Part shown: piece after piece, positions 28,740-38,583 of the stretch
Numbering within the stretch: position 1 is the stretch's first letter
Layout: each line of letters opens with the position of its first letter
Origin: Alphaproteobacteria bacterium
Lineage (GTDB): Bacteria; Pseudomonadota; Alphaproteobacteria; Rhodobacterales; Rhodobacteraceae
DNA: 64,000 bases
Assembly (NCBI GenBank): GCA_030431825.1
Contig: JAUIIJ010000001.1
Location: forward strand, 124,001 to 188,000
Reading direction: 5' to 3'
Notes under the pieces: model-generated
The model's input: only the letters and a program-made list of their open reading frames with translations
What the model was told of the DNA's origin: nothing
Databases searched by the model: none
Position numbers and translations under genes: made by a program

Positions 28740-29942
28740 TCAGTTTTCCCCGGACTTGTCCAGCCGGAACATCTGTGCCGCGTATTTGGCCGTGAACCCG
28801 TGGGCAAAGGCCGAAATCAGCACTGCGGTGATCGCGATGGCGACGATCTGCTGCACCATAACGATTCCCTTGAAATCGGTGGCGACGAAGATCGCGAACA
28901 ACGCCGTCGCGAGCCCGCGCGGTCCGAACCAGCCATAGAAGAGCCTTTCATTGGCGCTGGTTCGCGTTCCCATCAGCGAAAGCCAGATGGCAAGCGGGCG
29001 AACAACCAGCAGCGACAGCAGGATCACGAGCAACCCCGGCCCGGTCATGTAGCCAAGCGCCTCGGGGATGAACAGGACGCCGATGAAGAAGAAACTGAGC
29101 ATGGCGAGAAACTGGCCATCGCCTTCGAGAAAGTGGCGGGCGGGAAGTATCGACGCCTTGACCGTATTGGCATAGGCCAGCCCGGCGACAAACACCGCAA
29201 CGAATGCGTTGCCCCCGATGTGATCGGCCGCGAAATATACGAAACCGACCAGGATCAGAACGGCAACCTGACCGAGTTCCGGGTCCATCAACCCGCGCTC
29301 GTTCACGTGATTGCGCAGCTTGCCGATCACGAACCCGCCGGCCAGCCCGACGGCGGCACCGATGCAGATTTCCCTGGCCACCAGCGTGACCAGGACGCTG
29401 CCGCCAGAAGACGGATCGGAATCGCCCACCGCGAGTCCGGCAAAAAAGACCACGAAGGGCAGGGCCAGCCCGTCATTCAGCCCGCTTTCCGCGTTCATGG
29501 CGTCACGGTAATCCTGCGGAATTTTGTCATTGGACTGGATCGATTGCCCAAGCGCCGCATCCGTCGGGGCGAGGAGCGCGGCCAGCAGGCAAATCTCCCA
29601 TAGTGGCCAATCGGGCAGCAGCAGCCAGTTCACGCAGGCCCCGATGACGATGGCAAGGGGCAGGCCGACCAGCAGCATGCGCTGCGTGCGTTGTCCGATC
29701 TTTCGCAGGCTGTCGCGCCGCAGGCTGGTCGCGTCGGCAAAGAGCAGCAGCGCAAGCGTGACTTCCGCCAGGTGGTGAAAGGTGGTGGCCGCGCCAAGAC
29801 CGAGCGTGGAATCGACCAGCCCGAACAGGACCCCGAGCGCAAGGCAGACCATGGGCATGGTGATGCCGAACGAACCGATCCTGGCCGAGTACATGCAATA
29901 CAGAAGCAGCGCGAAGGCGATGTAGACGAGATAATGTTCCAT
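28740..29942 (-). CDS. Cation:proton antiporter, CPA1/NhaP type
   Basis: The 400-residue protein has about 12 hydrophobic segments. The family core is recognisable: LALLLFADATSLRRDSLRK, ICLLAALLAPTDAALGQSIQ with the ion-binding Thr-Asp, and AMNAESGLNDGLALPFVVFFAGLA with the Asn-Asp motif after the ESGLNDG turn. These acidic residues transport Na+ or K+ against H+ for pH and salt homeostasis, relevant for a likely marine organism. No C-terminal TrkA or cyclic-nucleotide domain is present. The exact ion preference is unknown. Confidence 0.9.
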   Translation of the reverse strand: MEHYLVYIAFALLLYCMYSARIGSFGITMPMVCLALGVLFGLVDSTLGLGAATTFHHLAEVTLALLLFADATSLRRDSLRKIGQRTQRMLLVGLPLAIVIGACVNWLLLPDWPLWEICLLAALLAPTDAALGQSIQSNDKIPQDYRDAMNAESGLNDGLALPFVVFFAGLAVGDSDPSSGGSVLVTLVAREICIGAAVGLAGGFVIGKLRNHVNERGLMDPELGQVAVLILVGFVYFAADHIGGNAFVAVFVAGLAYANTVKASILPARHFLEGDGQFLAMLSFFFIGVLFIPEALGYMTGPGLLVILLSLLVVRPLAIWLSLMGTRTSANERLFYGWFGPRGLATALFAIFVATDFKGIVMVQQIVAIAITAVLISAFAHGFTAKYAAQMFRLDKSGEN

Positions 29943-30030
29943 GCACTGGTCCTGCGTTCGACGGTGTCAGGATCATCTATGCATCATCGAGGGCGCGGGC
30001 CAAGCCGATTTCCAGCCGGATCGCAACGTG

Positions 30031-30612
30031 TTAGCGGGTCAGCACCAGCGCGTTGTCGCTGATCTCGATGCGGCTCCAGCGGCGCAGATAGGTCATGCCG
30101 AGCAGGGATTGCTCCATCTTGCCTTCGTTGACCCACGCGGTCACGTCCCGGTCGCGATGGTCGCCAAGGGCAACGCTGTCGAGGCGGGCGCGCGCGGTGC
30201 GGACCTCGCCATTTGCGGTCATGGCACGGCCGGAAAAGATCAGGTCGTCCAGGGGCAGCCCAATGCGTTCCGCGTCTTCGGCGGTCAGCACCATCTCGGA
30301 CGCGCCGGTATCGACAAGGAAATCAACCGGAGTGTCATTGACCTGCAGGGTCAGATAGTAATGCCCGTCGGGCGCACGCGGAACCTCGATCTGCCCGGTT
30401 GCGGTTATCACGCTCTGGGTCGGGCGGAGCGTCTGACGGATGTCGTCCCAGACCCCGATTGCCGCGACGACACCGACAAAGATCAAACCCCAGGCCAGGG
30501 CCTGCTGCGCAACGCGCCCCAACGACCGGCGGTTCTGCGCGACATACCATGTGACCACCATGACCAGCAGCAGGATCAGGTAGAGCGCGTTGCCTATTTC
30601 GAATGACGACAT
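30031..30612 (-). CDS. TIGR02281-type retropepsin-like aspartic protease
   Basis: The 193-residue protein has two N-terminal membrane helices (ALYLILLLVMVVTWYV; ALAWGLIFVGVVAAIGV) and a soluble aspartic-protease domain with the catalytic VDFLVDTGASEMVLTAEDAERIGL and the terminal LLGMTYLRRWSRIEISDNALVL. One D-T-G site is present, so the active form should be a dimer, as in clan AA proteases. The site faces the periplasm by prediction. Start ATG at 30612 follows AAAGG at 5 bases; GTG two codons earlier is possible. The substrate is unknown. Confidence 0.87.
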   Translation of the reverse strand: MSSFEIGNALYLILLLVMVVTWYVAQNRRSLGRVAQQALAWGLIFVGVVAAIGVWDDIRQTLRPTQSVITATGQIEVPRAPDGHYYLTLQVNDTPVDFLVDTGASEMVLTAEDAERIGLPLDDLIFSGRAMTANGEVRTARARLDSVALGDHRDRDVTAWVNEGKMEQSLLGMTYLRRWSRIEISDNALVLTR

Positions 30613-30663
30613 GAGCACCTTTCGCAGCGTACCTGATGGATATAGGCAGTCGGCGCGCGCTTG

Positions 30664-31281
30664 CTAGCTGGCAAAGCCGAAATTGCGCAGCCCGTCGAGC
30701 ACGAACTGGGTTGCAAGTGCGGCGAGCAACATGCCGAGCAGACGGGTGACAACGACGATCCCGGTCTTGCCGAGCGCCCTGGCGAGAACGTCGCTGAGCA
30801 GGAACAGCAGGAAAACCAGCGCGACAACCGCGATCATGATGCCGATCACGACGGCGAGTCCCTCGACCCCCGGTTTCTGCCCGGCCAGAAGGATCACGGT
30901 CGCGATCGAACCCGGACCGGCGATCAGCGGGATGGCGAGCGGAAACACCGACGGGTCCGGCCCCTCGTCTTCCTCGGCCTTGTCTTCGCGTCGTTTGGTG
31001 CGCCGTTCAAACAACATGTCCAGCGCGGTCAGGAAAAGCAGAATACCACCGGCAACGCGAAAGGCGGGCATCGAGATTCCGATGAAGCTCAGCACCGCCT
31101 CGCCAAACGCGGCAAAGACGGTCAGGATGCAGATCGAGATCACACATGCGCGAATGCCGATCGCCCGCCGTTTCTGCGCCGTGGTGTCATGGGTCATCGC
31201 GATGAACAGCGGCGCGAGCCCTATCGGGTCGATCACGACAAACAGCGTGACAAAGGCGGTGATCAGAAATGCGGTATCCAT
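30664..31281 (-). CDS. MarC-family membrane protein
   Basis: The 205-residue inner-membrane protein has six hydrophobic segments and family motifs VVIDPIGLAPLFIAMTHDTT near the N-terminus, FRVAGGILLFLTALDMLFE in the middle, and IPLIAGPGSIATVILL in the C-terminal half. MarC (UPF0056) proteins are of unknown function; the link to multiple antibiotic resistance was by locus name. An acidic/basic cytoplasmic loop RRTKRREDKAEEDEGPDPSV separates the halves. It starts 2 bp after the ABC-F stop, so it is co-translated with that gene. Confidence 0.88.
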   Translation of the reverse strand: MDTAFLITAFVTLFVVIDPIGLAPLFIAMTHDTTAQKRRAIGIRACVISICILTVFAAFGEAVLSFIGISMPAFRVAGGILLFLTALDMLFERRTKRREDKAEEDEGPDPSVFPLAIPLIAGPGSIATVILLAGQKPGVEGLAVVIGIMIAVVALVFLLFLLSDVLARALGKTGIVVVTRLLGMLLAALATQFVLDGLRNFGFAS

Positions 31282-31283
31282 GC

Positions 31284-33134
31284 TCAGGTCTCGGCCCGTT
31301 CGAGTTTTTCCAATGCGCTCATCCACAGGGCCTCGGCCCGGTCGAGCCCGTCCATAACCTCGGCATACTTGCGTTGCCAGACCTCGGCCTCGCCCTTCTT
31401 GTCGTCGTCATAAAGCGCGGGATCGGCCAGTTTCGCTGCCAGCTTGTCGCGCATGTCGTTCAGCTTCTGCACCCGTTCCTCGCCCTTTCGGGCCTCGGCC
31501 CGCAGCGCAAGGATGGCATCGCGCGACGGGCGCTTGGGCTTCGGCCTCGTCTCGGTCTGCTTGCGCGCCGGCTTGTCGCGTGCCAGCAGCAGGTCGCGAT
31601 AGGAGCCCAGATCGCCCTCATACGGTTTCACCGTGCCGCCGGAGACCAGCCACAGGCGATCCGCAACCAGTGACAGCAGATGCATGTCGTGGCTGACGAG
31701 GATCACCGCACCGGAATAGGCGGTCAGCGCCTCGACCAGCGCCTCGCGGCTCTCGATGTCGAGGTGGTTCGTGGGTTCGTCAAGAATCAGGAGATGTGGC
31801 GCGGGCAGGGTGGCCAGCAGCAGCGACAATCGCGCCTTCTGGCCTCCGGACAGGCGTCCCACCTCGGTATCGGCCTGGTCCGCGCCCAGCCCGAAGCCGG
31901 CCAGACGCGCGCGCAGCCTCGATTGTCCCTCGGCGGGCCGCTCGCGCAGCAGATGTTGCAGCGGCGTTTCATCGATCCGCAACTCGTCCACCTGATGCTG
32001 CGCGAAGAAACCGATGCGCAGCTTGCCCGACCGGTTCATCCGGCCTTCCATCGGCGCCAAACGGTCGCTGAGCAGTTTCGCAAGGGTCGATTTGCCCTGG
32101 CCGTTCTTGCCCAGCAGCGCGATGCGATCATCCTGATCGATGCGCAGGTCCAGGTTGCGCAGCACAACCGTATCGCCATAACCGACCTTGATGCCTTCGG
32201 TGGAAATGATCGGTGGCGACAATTCTTCCGGCTCTGGAAAGGAAAACACCGTACGCGCCGCATCTTCGGGCGCGCGGATGGTTTCCATCTTTTCCAGCAT
32301 CTTGATCCGGCTCTGAGCCTGTTTCGCCTTGCTCGCCTTGGCCTTGAAGCGATCGACAAAAGCCTGCAGATGCGCGCGCCGCGCATCCTGTTTCTTGGCC
32401 GCCGCCACCTGCACCGCGCGGTTGGCGGCGCGCTGGCGGGCAAACTGGTCGTAATTTCCGGTGTAATAGGTCAGCCCGCGGTTCTCGAGATGCAGAATGC
32501 CGCCCACCGCCCGATTGAGCAGTTCGCGGTCGTGGCTGATGATGATGACCGTATGCGGATAACGCGCGAGGTAGTTCTCGAGCCACAGCGCGCCTTCGAG
32601 ATCGAGATAGTTGGTCGGCTCGTCCAGCAGCAGATAGTCAGGTTCGGAAAACAGCACCGCCGCCAGCGCCACCCGCATCCGCCAGCCGCCGGAAAAGGCA
32701 CTGCACGGCATTGCCTGTTCCTCGCTGTCAAACCCGAGCCCGCGCAGGATCGACGATGCCCGCGCCTCGGCCGACCAGGCATCGATATCCGTGAGCCGGG
32801 TCTGCACCTCGGCGATTCGGGCGGGATCGGTGGCGGTTTCCGCCTCGGCCATCAGCGCCGCGCGCTCGGTATCGGCCGCGAGAACCGTATCGAGCAATGA
32901 CACCTCGTTGCCCGGCACCTCCTGCGCAACGCCGCCGATGCGGGCCTGTGCCGGCAGGCTGATCGAACCGCTTTCCAGCGCAAGTTCGCCCCGGATCAGC
33001 CGGAACAACGTGGTCTTGCCGGTTCCGTTTCGCCCGACCATCCCCACCTTGTGACCGGTCGGAATCGTGGCGCTGGCCGCCTCGAACAGCGGACGTCCCT
33101 CGACCGCATAGGTGATATCGTTGATGCGTAACAT
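31284..33134 (-). CDS. ABC-F family ATPase
   Basis: The 616-residue soluble protein has two ABC domains and no membrane part, the layout of ABC-F translation factors. Domain 1 shows GRNGTGKTTLFRLIRGEL, FSGGWRMRVALAAVLF and YLLLDEPTNYLDLEGALWLE; a linker of coiled helices rich in Ala/Lys (residues ~240-300) follows; domain 2 shows GKNGQGKSTLAKLLSDRL, LSGGQKARLSLLLA and LLILDEPTNHLDIES. The C-terminal ~90 residues are a charged coiled coil as in Uup/YheS proteins. Such proteins bind the ribosomal E site. Start at 33134 (MLRINDITYAVEG) matches the family. Confidence 0.93.
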   Translation of the reverse strand: MLRINDITYAVEGRPLFEAASATIPTGHKVGMVGRNGTGKTTLFRLIRGELALESGSISLPAQARIGGVAQEVPGNEVSLLDTVLAADTERAALMAEAETATDPARIAEVQTRLTDIDAWSAEARASSILRGLGFDSEEQAMPCSAFSGGWRMRVALAAVLFSEPDYLLLDEPTNYLDLEGALWLENYLARYPHTVIIISHDRELLNRAVGGILHLENRGLTYYTGNYDQFARQRAANRAVQVAAAKKQDARRAHLQAFVDRFKAKASKAKQAQSRIKMLEKMETIRAPEDAARTVFSFPEPEELSPPIISTEGIKVGYGDTVVLRNLDLRIDQDDRIALLGKNGQGKSTLAKLLSDRLAPMEGRMNRSGKLRIGFFAQHQVDELRIDETPLQHLLRERPAEGQSRLRARLAGFGLGADQADTEVGRLSGGQKARLSLLLATLPAPHLLILDEPTNHLDIESREALVEALTAYSGAVILVSHDMHLLSLVADRLWLVSGGTVKPYEGDLGSYRDLLLARDKPARKQTETRPKPKRPSRDAILALRAEARKGEERVQKLNDMRDKLAAKLADPALYDDDKKGEAEVWQRKYAEVMDGLDRAEALWMSALEKLERAET

Positions 33135-33228
33135 GTCGCGGCTCTTAGCAGAGGCGGGGAGGCTATGGCCAGCCTGTCCGCGACGTGATAGCGCAGCAGT
33201 GCAGAGACCCCGGATACGGCCGACCCAC

Positions 33229-34431
33229 ATGCGTCCCGCGCAAACCCCACCACATTTGTTCACACTCGTGATCCTGAACGGCGTTTCGGTTGTCACCCTG
33301 AACATGATCCTGCCGTCGCTGACACGGATCGCCGATGAATTCGGGGTTTCCTACGGCTATGTAAACCTCGCGATCTCGGGCTATCTGGCGATCACCGCGG
33401 TGTTGCAAATCCTGATCGGGCCTCTGTCCGACCGGTTCGGACGCCGCCCCGTGCTGCTGGTATCTCTGGCCGTCTTTGCGCTGGCCTCGGTTGGATGCCT
33501 GCTGGCCCGGGATTTCCGCATGTTCCTGTTCTTTCGACTGCTGCAAGGGGTCATCGCCTCGGGCCATGTCCTGTCGCGCGCGATCATCCGCGACATGCAC
33601 CCCCCGAACGAGGCCGCGAGCCTGATGGGCTATGTGGCGATGTCGATGGCACTGGCCCCGATGCTGGCACCGGTACTGGGCGGCGCGCTGGACATGCTGT
33701 GGGGCTGGCGCGCCGGCTTTGCCGTCTTCTCGATCCTCGGAGCTGCGCTTCTGTTATTGCTCTGGGTCGATCTGGGCGAAACCCATCACAATCGCTCGGC
33801 CCGGTTCGCCCAGCAGATGCACGACTATCCCGACCTGCTGAAATCGCGGCGTTTCTGGGGCTACAGCCTCTGCATCGCCTTCTCCGTTGGCGGGTTCTAT
33901 ACGTTCATCACCGGCGCACCGCTTGTCGCCTCCGCCTGGTTCGATCTCAGCCCGGCAATGCTCGGGGTGGGAATCGGAATCATCACCACCGGTTTCATGG
34001 CCGGCAATTTCGTGACCGGGCGCATGGCGACCCGGACCGGGGTGATGCCGCTGATTCTCTGGGGGCGCAGCGCGGCAACCATCGGGCCGTTGATCGCCCT
34101 CCTGTTGTTTCTGCTCGGCCTCGGGAACCTCTGGGTGTTTTTCGGCGCGGCGGTGACGGTGGGCTTTGGCAACGGTCTCACCGTCGCGAATGCCAGCGCG
34201 GGCCTGCTGTCGGTGCGCCCCGGCCTCGCCGGGACGGCATCGGGCCTGTCCGGCGCGCTGGCCGTTGCCCTCGGCGCGGTCCTCACCAGCGGCACGGGCG
34301 CCATCGTGACGGAAGACAACGCTCCTTTTGCGGTGCTGGGCCTGATGTCGCTGATCAGCGGCCTCGGGCTGCTGTCCGCGCTCTACGTCCGTCACTGCGA
34401 CAGGATCGATCCGCTGCCCGGTCTCTCCTGA
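33229..34431 (+). CDS. MFS exporter, Bcr/CflA-like
   Basis: The ~400-residue MFS carrier has about 12 membrane segments. The Bcr/CflA and DHA1 drug:H+ antiporter motifs are present: [20 protein letters not shown] in helix 1, [24 protein letters not shown] (motif A after helix 2), and [21 protein letters not shown] in the helix 4 region. The start is taken as ATG 33229, just before [10 protein letters not shown]. Substrates of close relatives include small antibiotics and sulfonamides, but none can be assigned. It is divergent from the ABC-F gene with a 94-bp gap. Confidence 0.9.
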   Translation: MRPAQTPPHLFTLVILNGVSVVTLNMILPSLTRIADEFGVSYGYVNLAISGYLAITAVLQILIGPLSDRFGRRPVLLVSLAVFALASVGCLLARDFRMFLFFRLLQGVIASGHVLSRAIIRDMHPPNEAASLMGYVAMSMALAPMLAPVLGGALDMLWGWRAGFAVFSILGAALLLLLWVDLGETHHNRSARFAQQMHDYPDLLKSRRFWGYSLCIAFSVGGFYTFITGAPLVASAWFDLSPAMLGVGIGIITTGFMAGNFVTGRMATRTGVMPLILWGRSAATIGPLIALLLFLLGLGNLWVFFGAAVTVGFGNGLTVANASAGLLSVRPGLAGTASGLSGALAVALGAVLTSGTGAIVTEDNAPFAVLGLMSLISGLGLLSALYVRHCDRIDPLPGLS

Positions 34432-34556
34432 CCCCGTCGCCAAAATGCGTGCCGGACACCGTCAACGCGCCTTTTCAAACCCGCCAGCCCATGCTAGGCG
34501 CGCGCCATCCATTACCCGGCCGGCACGCGCCCGGCCGAATTGCAAGGAGATGCCCG

Positions 34557-34979
<423 letters not shown>

Positions 34980-35002
34980 CGCGTTTCGCGAAAAACGGCA
35001 TC

Positions 35003-35032
35003 GGGGCCGGTCCTCGACGGATTGGCCCCTTT
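35003..35032 (+). terminator. Terminator-like hairpin after ndk
   Basis: GGGGCC at 35003-35008 and GGCCCC at 35024-35029 form a GC stem with a 15-base loop, followed by TTT only. An A-run (AAAAA) lies just upstream. Strength is uncertain because the T-tract is short and the loop large. Confidence 0.5.
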
Positions 35033-35045
35033 GTCTGCCCGGCAC

Positions 35046-35104
35046 TTCATCTTTGTGAAAATACTCCGGGGGAGCCGTCCCTTGGACGGCGGGGGCAGAG
35101 CCCC
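35046..35104 (+). repeat. Intergenic repeat element, copy 1
   Basis: The core TTCATCTTTGTGAAAATACT (35046-35065, continuing CCGGGG to 35071) is followed by two small hairpins: GCCGTCC-CTT-GGACGGC (35074-35090) and GGGG-(6)-CCCC to 35104. The same core, with one base changed, lies inverted at 43293-43318. I know this core as a frequent intergenic sequence in Roseobacter-group genomes, usually followed by variable GC hairpins. It sits between convergent ndk and trpE, where it could serve as a bidirectional terminator. Confidence 0.7.
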
Positions 35105-35137
35105 TTGCCGCGTTATCCGCTCACCCGTGCGCGCGGC

Positions 35138-36652
35138 TCAGCCGTTGCCATTGCCGGTAAACCGCGCGGCATCGGCGGCGGCGCGCCGGATGGCGTTCGA
35201 TTTATGGACGGTTTCCTGGTATTCCGCTTCGGGATCGCTGTCATAGACAACGCCACCGCCGGCCTGGATATACAGCTTGCGGTCCTGCACCACCGCGGTG
35301 CGCAGCGCGATGCACATGTCCATGTCGCCCCCGGCCGAGAAATATCCGACACCACCGCCGTAGACTCCACGCTTCTCCGGTTCCAGTTCGTCGATGATCT
35401 CCATTGCACGCACCTTGGGTGCGCCGCTGACCGTGCCTGCGGGCATCCCGGCAAAGAAGGCATCGAGCGCGTCCTTGTTCTCGTCCAGTTCGCCGACCAC
35501 GTTGCTGACGATATGCATCACGTGCGAATAACGTTCGATGATGAATTTCTCGGTCGGGCGCACCGTCCCGATCCGCGCCACGCGGCCGGTATCATTGCGC
35601 CCAAGATCGAGCAGCATCAGATGTTCGGCCAGCTCTTTCTTGTCCGCAAGCAACTCCGCTTCGAGTGCCCGGTCCTCTTCCGGCGTCGCGCCGCGCGGAC
35701 GGGTGCCAGCGATCGGTCGAATGGTCACTTCCCTGCCAAAGACCCGCACGAGGATCTCCGGGGATGCGCCGATCACCTGAAAGCCGCCAAAGTTGAAATA
35801 GAACATGAAGGGTGACGGGTTGGTGCGCCGCAGGCTGCGATAGAGCGCAAAGGGGGGCAGGGGGAAATCCTGGGTCCATCGCTGCGACGGCACGACCTGA
35901 AAGATGTCGCCGGCGCGAATGTACTCCTTGGCGGTTTCCACCGCGGCGCGATAGGCTTCGGGGCTGAAATTGCTGACCGGTGGGGCGATCTCGGCCGCGT
36001 CGCCCAGATCGCGGGTTTCCGCCGGCATTGCCCGCTCCAGGTCGCGCACCGCGTCCATGACCCGCTCGGCGGCCTGCGCATAGGCGGCGCGCGCTGTCTG
36101 TCCGTCGCTGACCCAGGCGGGCGAGACCACCGTGACCTCGCCCTTGACGCCGTCCAGAACCGCTACGACCGACGGGCGCAACATCACCGCATCGGGCAGC
36201 CCCATCGGGTCCGGCGGCACATCCGGCAGGTGTTCCACGAGACGCACCATGTCGTAACCCAGATAACCGAACAGCCCGGCAGCGGCCTGCGGCAGATCAT
36301 CGGGCAGCGCGATATGGCTTTCCGCGATCAGCGCGCGCAGGTTCGCCATTGGATCGCCGGGTTGCGCTTCGAACGCCTCGGAGTCAAAGCGGGCCGAGCG
36401 GTTCAACGCGCTCTCGGTGCCGTGGCACCGCCAGATCAGGTCGGGTTTCAGTCCGATGATCGAATACCGGCCACGCACCTCTCCCCCGGTCACGGATTCG
36501 AGCATGAAGGCGTCCTTCTGCGCCCCCGCCAGCCTGAGCATCAGTGAGACAGGCGTATCCAGATCGGCCGCCAGCCGCGTATAGACAACCTGGTTTTCCC
36601 CGGCTTCATAGGCGCGGGCAAAGCTCTCGTAATCGGGGGTCAGCACGTTCAT
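35138..36652 (-). CDS. trpE: Anthranilate synthase component I
   Basis: The 504-residue enzyme makes anthranilate from chorismate, the first committed step of tryptophan synthesis, with the glutaminase TrpG (not in this window). The N-terminal regulatory domain carries LDTPVSLMLRLAG and FMLESVTGGEVRGRYSIIG, an MLES variant of the LLES tryptophan-binding motif. The catalytic domain has RPIAGTRPRGATPEED, LAEHLMLLDLGRNDTGRVA, HIVSNVVGEL, and PAGTVSGAPKVRAMEIIDELE. Its start lies 6 bp after the PpiD-like stop, so the two are likely co-transcribed. Confidence 0.97.
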   Translation of the reverse strand: MNVLTPDYESFARAYEAGENQVVYTRLAADLDTPVSLMLRLAGAQKDAFMLESVTGGEVRGRYSIIGLKPDLIWRCHGTESALNRSARFDSEAFEAQPGDPMANLRALIAESHIALPDDLPQAAAGLFGYLGYDMVRLVEHLPDVPPDPMGLPDAVMLRPSVVAVLDGVKGEVTVVSPAWVSDGQTARAAYAQAAERVMDAVRDLERAMPAETRDLGDAAEIAPPVSNFSPEAYRAAVETAKEYIRAGDIFQVVPSQRWTQDFPLPPFALYRSLRRTNPSPFMFYFNFGGFQVIGASPEILVRVFGREVTIRPIAGTRPRGATPEEDRALEAELLADKKELAEHLMLLDLGRNDTGRVARIGTVRPTEKFIIERYSHVMHIVSNVVGELDENKDALDAFFAGMPAGTVSGAPKVRAMEIIDELEPEKRGVYGGGVGYFSAGGDMDMCIALRTAVVQDRKLYIQAGGGVVYDSDPEAEYQETVHKSNAIRRAAADAARFTGNGNG

Positions 36653-36658
36653 CCGCCC

Positions 36659-38503
36659 CTACTGGAAACTGGCCTGCACGGCGTTCACGGCCTGCTGGTC
36701 GATCTGCGGTTTGGCGCGCAGGCGGGCATCGCGCGCGAAGACCTCGAACAGGGCTTCGGACAGCGCCTGATCGACCCGATCCGCGAACGCCGCCTGCATC
36801 GTCGTCAGCTCATCCGTCTCTTCCGGCGGCAAGGTGTCGTCAAGGCGCACGATGAACGCGGCTCCCGGCCCGGAGATGACACGCAGTTCACCTTTGTCCA
36901 TCGCAAAGACCTGTGACATGAAATCCGTTGGTGCGCCGTCTATGAAAGCACTTCGGGTCAAGCCGTTCTCGACGCGAAAGGCCAGACCGGTGGCGGCGAA
37001 ATCGTCGCTGTCGCCCAGCTCCGAGACGATCCGCTCTGCCTGCTCGCGCAGCGCGATGGTGGTTTGTTCGAGTGCCCAGGCATCGGCCACCTTGTCACGT
37101 GCCGATGCAAAGGGTTCCGGGCGAACCGGGAGCACTTCCTCCAGCCGCAGGGCGAAGATCGCGCCATCCTCGGTAAAGCCGATCTCGGGGAAATCATCCT
37201 GTGTCACGGCGGCGGCCGCTGCGCGGAATTCCTCATAGGCCGCGACACCCTCATGGGCATCGTCGGTCCAGCTCATGGTGCCGAGTTCCATGTCGGTTTC
37301 CTGCGCCAGTTCCTCGAGTGTCGCACCGCCGGCCATCAGGTCGTTGATCTCTTCGGCACGGGTTTCAATCAGACGGCGTGCGCGATCCCCGGCGAGTTCG
37401 GCGCGCAGTTCCTCTTGCACATCCTCGAAAGGGGTGACACGCGCCGCAAGATTGCCGTTGACCCGGAACAATGCGGGGCCAAGCGAGGATGGAAGCGGCC
37501 CCAGGACATCGCCAATGTCGGCGGCAAAAACGTCATCGGCCGCATCGCCGAGATCGTCGCGTGTGACATCGCCGAGATCGACATCTGCCAGCGCGAGTCC
37601 GCGTTGGTCCACCAACGCCTCGAAGGTCGTGCCGCCCACATCGACCTGCGCCTTGGCCGTGGACGCGGCGGTGACGTCGGAAAACACCAGGCGCTCGACC
37701 AGACGTCGCTCTGGCACGTCATATTCGGCGCTGCGGCTGTCATAGAGATCGCGCAGGGCGGTTTCGTCGACATCGACCTCGTCCAGGATCATTTCCGGAG
37801 TCATGAGCAGGTAGGTCAGACGCTTGGTCTCCGGCAGCATGAAATCATCCGGTTGCGCGTCGTAGAAGGCCTGCAACTGCTCGGGAGTCGGGTCGGGCAC
37901 CGGTGTCTGCAAATCCTCCGCCGACAGCTCGGCCCAGGTGAAGTTGCGGCGCGCGGCGATGTAATCGATCATCGTGTCGCTCAGGACGGCAGGCATCCTG
38001 GTGCCCGCCATGATCGCCCCCTGCACAAGCGTGCGTGCGGATTCCTTGCGCAGGTCGTCTTCGAACTCGGTTTCGTTCAGACCCGCCTGGCTGAGCGCAA
38101 ATCGATAGGCTTCGCGGTCGAAGCCGCCATCGATCCCCTGAAACGCCGGAATTTCGATGATCTCCTTTTGCAGGTTGGCATCACCGATCGAGATGCCGAG
38201 ATCGGCCACTTCGTTGTCGATCGATGCCAGCCCGACCAGCCGCGAAAGCACCACCTGCTCAAGCCCCATGGCGCGCACCTGTGACATCGGCAGGGTCTGT
38301 CCCGACTGGGCCTCGATCGCGCGGATCTCGCTCTGGAGTTCGCGGGCATATGCATCGACGCTGATGGGTTGATCGCCCGCATGGCCGATGGTCCGGATGG
38401 TCCCGCTCAGATTGGTCGCCCCGAATCCGGCCAGCCCCACGATGAGAAGTGCGAGAATGATCCAGACGAATGTCCTGGACAAACTTTTGACGCCTGCGGC
38501 CAT
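36659..38503 (-). CDS. PpiD-like periplasmic folding factor
   Basis: The 614-residue protein has one N-terminal membrane anchor (TFVWIILALLIVGLAGFGA), a SurA_N-like chaperone domain (SVDAYARELQSEIRAIEAQSGQTL), a central PPIC-type region with RRLVERLVFSDVTAASTAKA, and further helical domains. The order and length fit PpiD, which faces the periplasm near SecYEG and helps newly exported outer-membrane proteins fold. The parvulin site looks degenerate, as in PpiD, so chaperone rather than isomerase activity is likely. It is followed by trpE after 6 bp, an arrangement I infer to be positional rather than functional. Confidence 0.87.
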   Translation of the reverse strand: MAAGVKSLSRTFVWIILALLIVGLAGFGATNLSGTIRTIGHAGDQPISVDAYARELQSEIRAIEAQSGQTLPMSQVRAMGLEQVVLSRLVGLASIDNEVADLGISIGDANLQKEIIEIPAFQGIDGGFDREAYRFALSQAGLNETEFEDDLRKESARTLVQGAIMAGTRMPAVLSDTMIDYIAARRNFTWAELSAEDLQTPVPDPTPEQLQAFYDAQPDDFMLPETKRLTYLLMTPEMILDEVDVDETALRDLYDSRSAEYDVPERRLVERLVFSDVTAASTAKAQVDVGGTTFEALVDQRGLALADVDLGDVTRDDLGDAADDVFAADIGDVLGPLPSSLGPALFRVNGNLAARVTPFEDVQEELRAELAGDRARRLIETRAEEINDLMAGGATLEELAQETDMELGTMSWTDDAHEGVAAYEEFRAAAAAVTQDDFPEIGFTEDGAIFALRLEEVLPVRPEPFASARDKVADAWALEQTTIALREQAERIVSELGDSDDFAATGLAFRVENGLTRSAFIDGAPTDFMSQVFAMDKGELRVISGPGAAFIVRLDDTLPPEETDELTTMQAAFADRVDQALSEALFEVFARDARLRAKPQIDQQAVNAVQASFQ

Positions 38504-38583
38504 GATGCCTCCCTGCTGGCAGTGAACTGCCTTGAATTTCGCCGCCTTGTCTACGACGCACGTACTGGGGGGGCAAGACGGGT

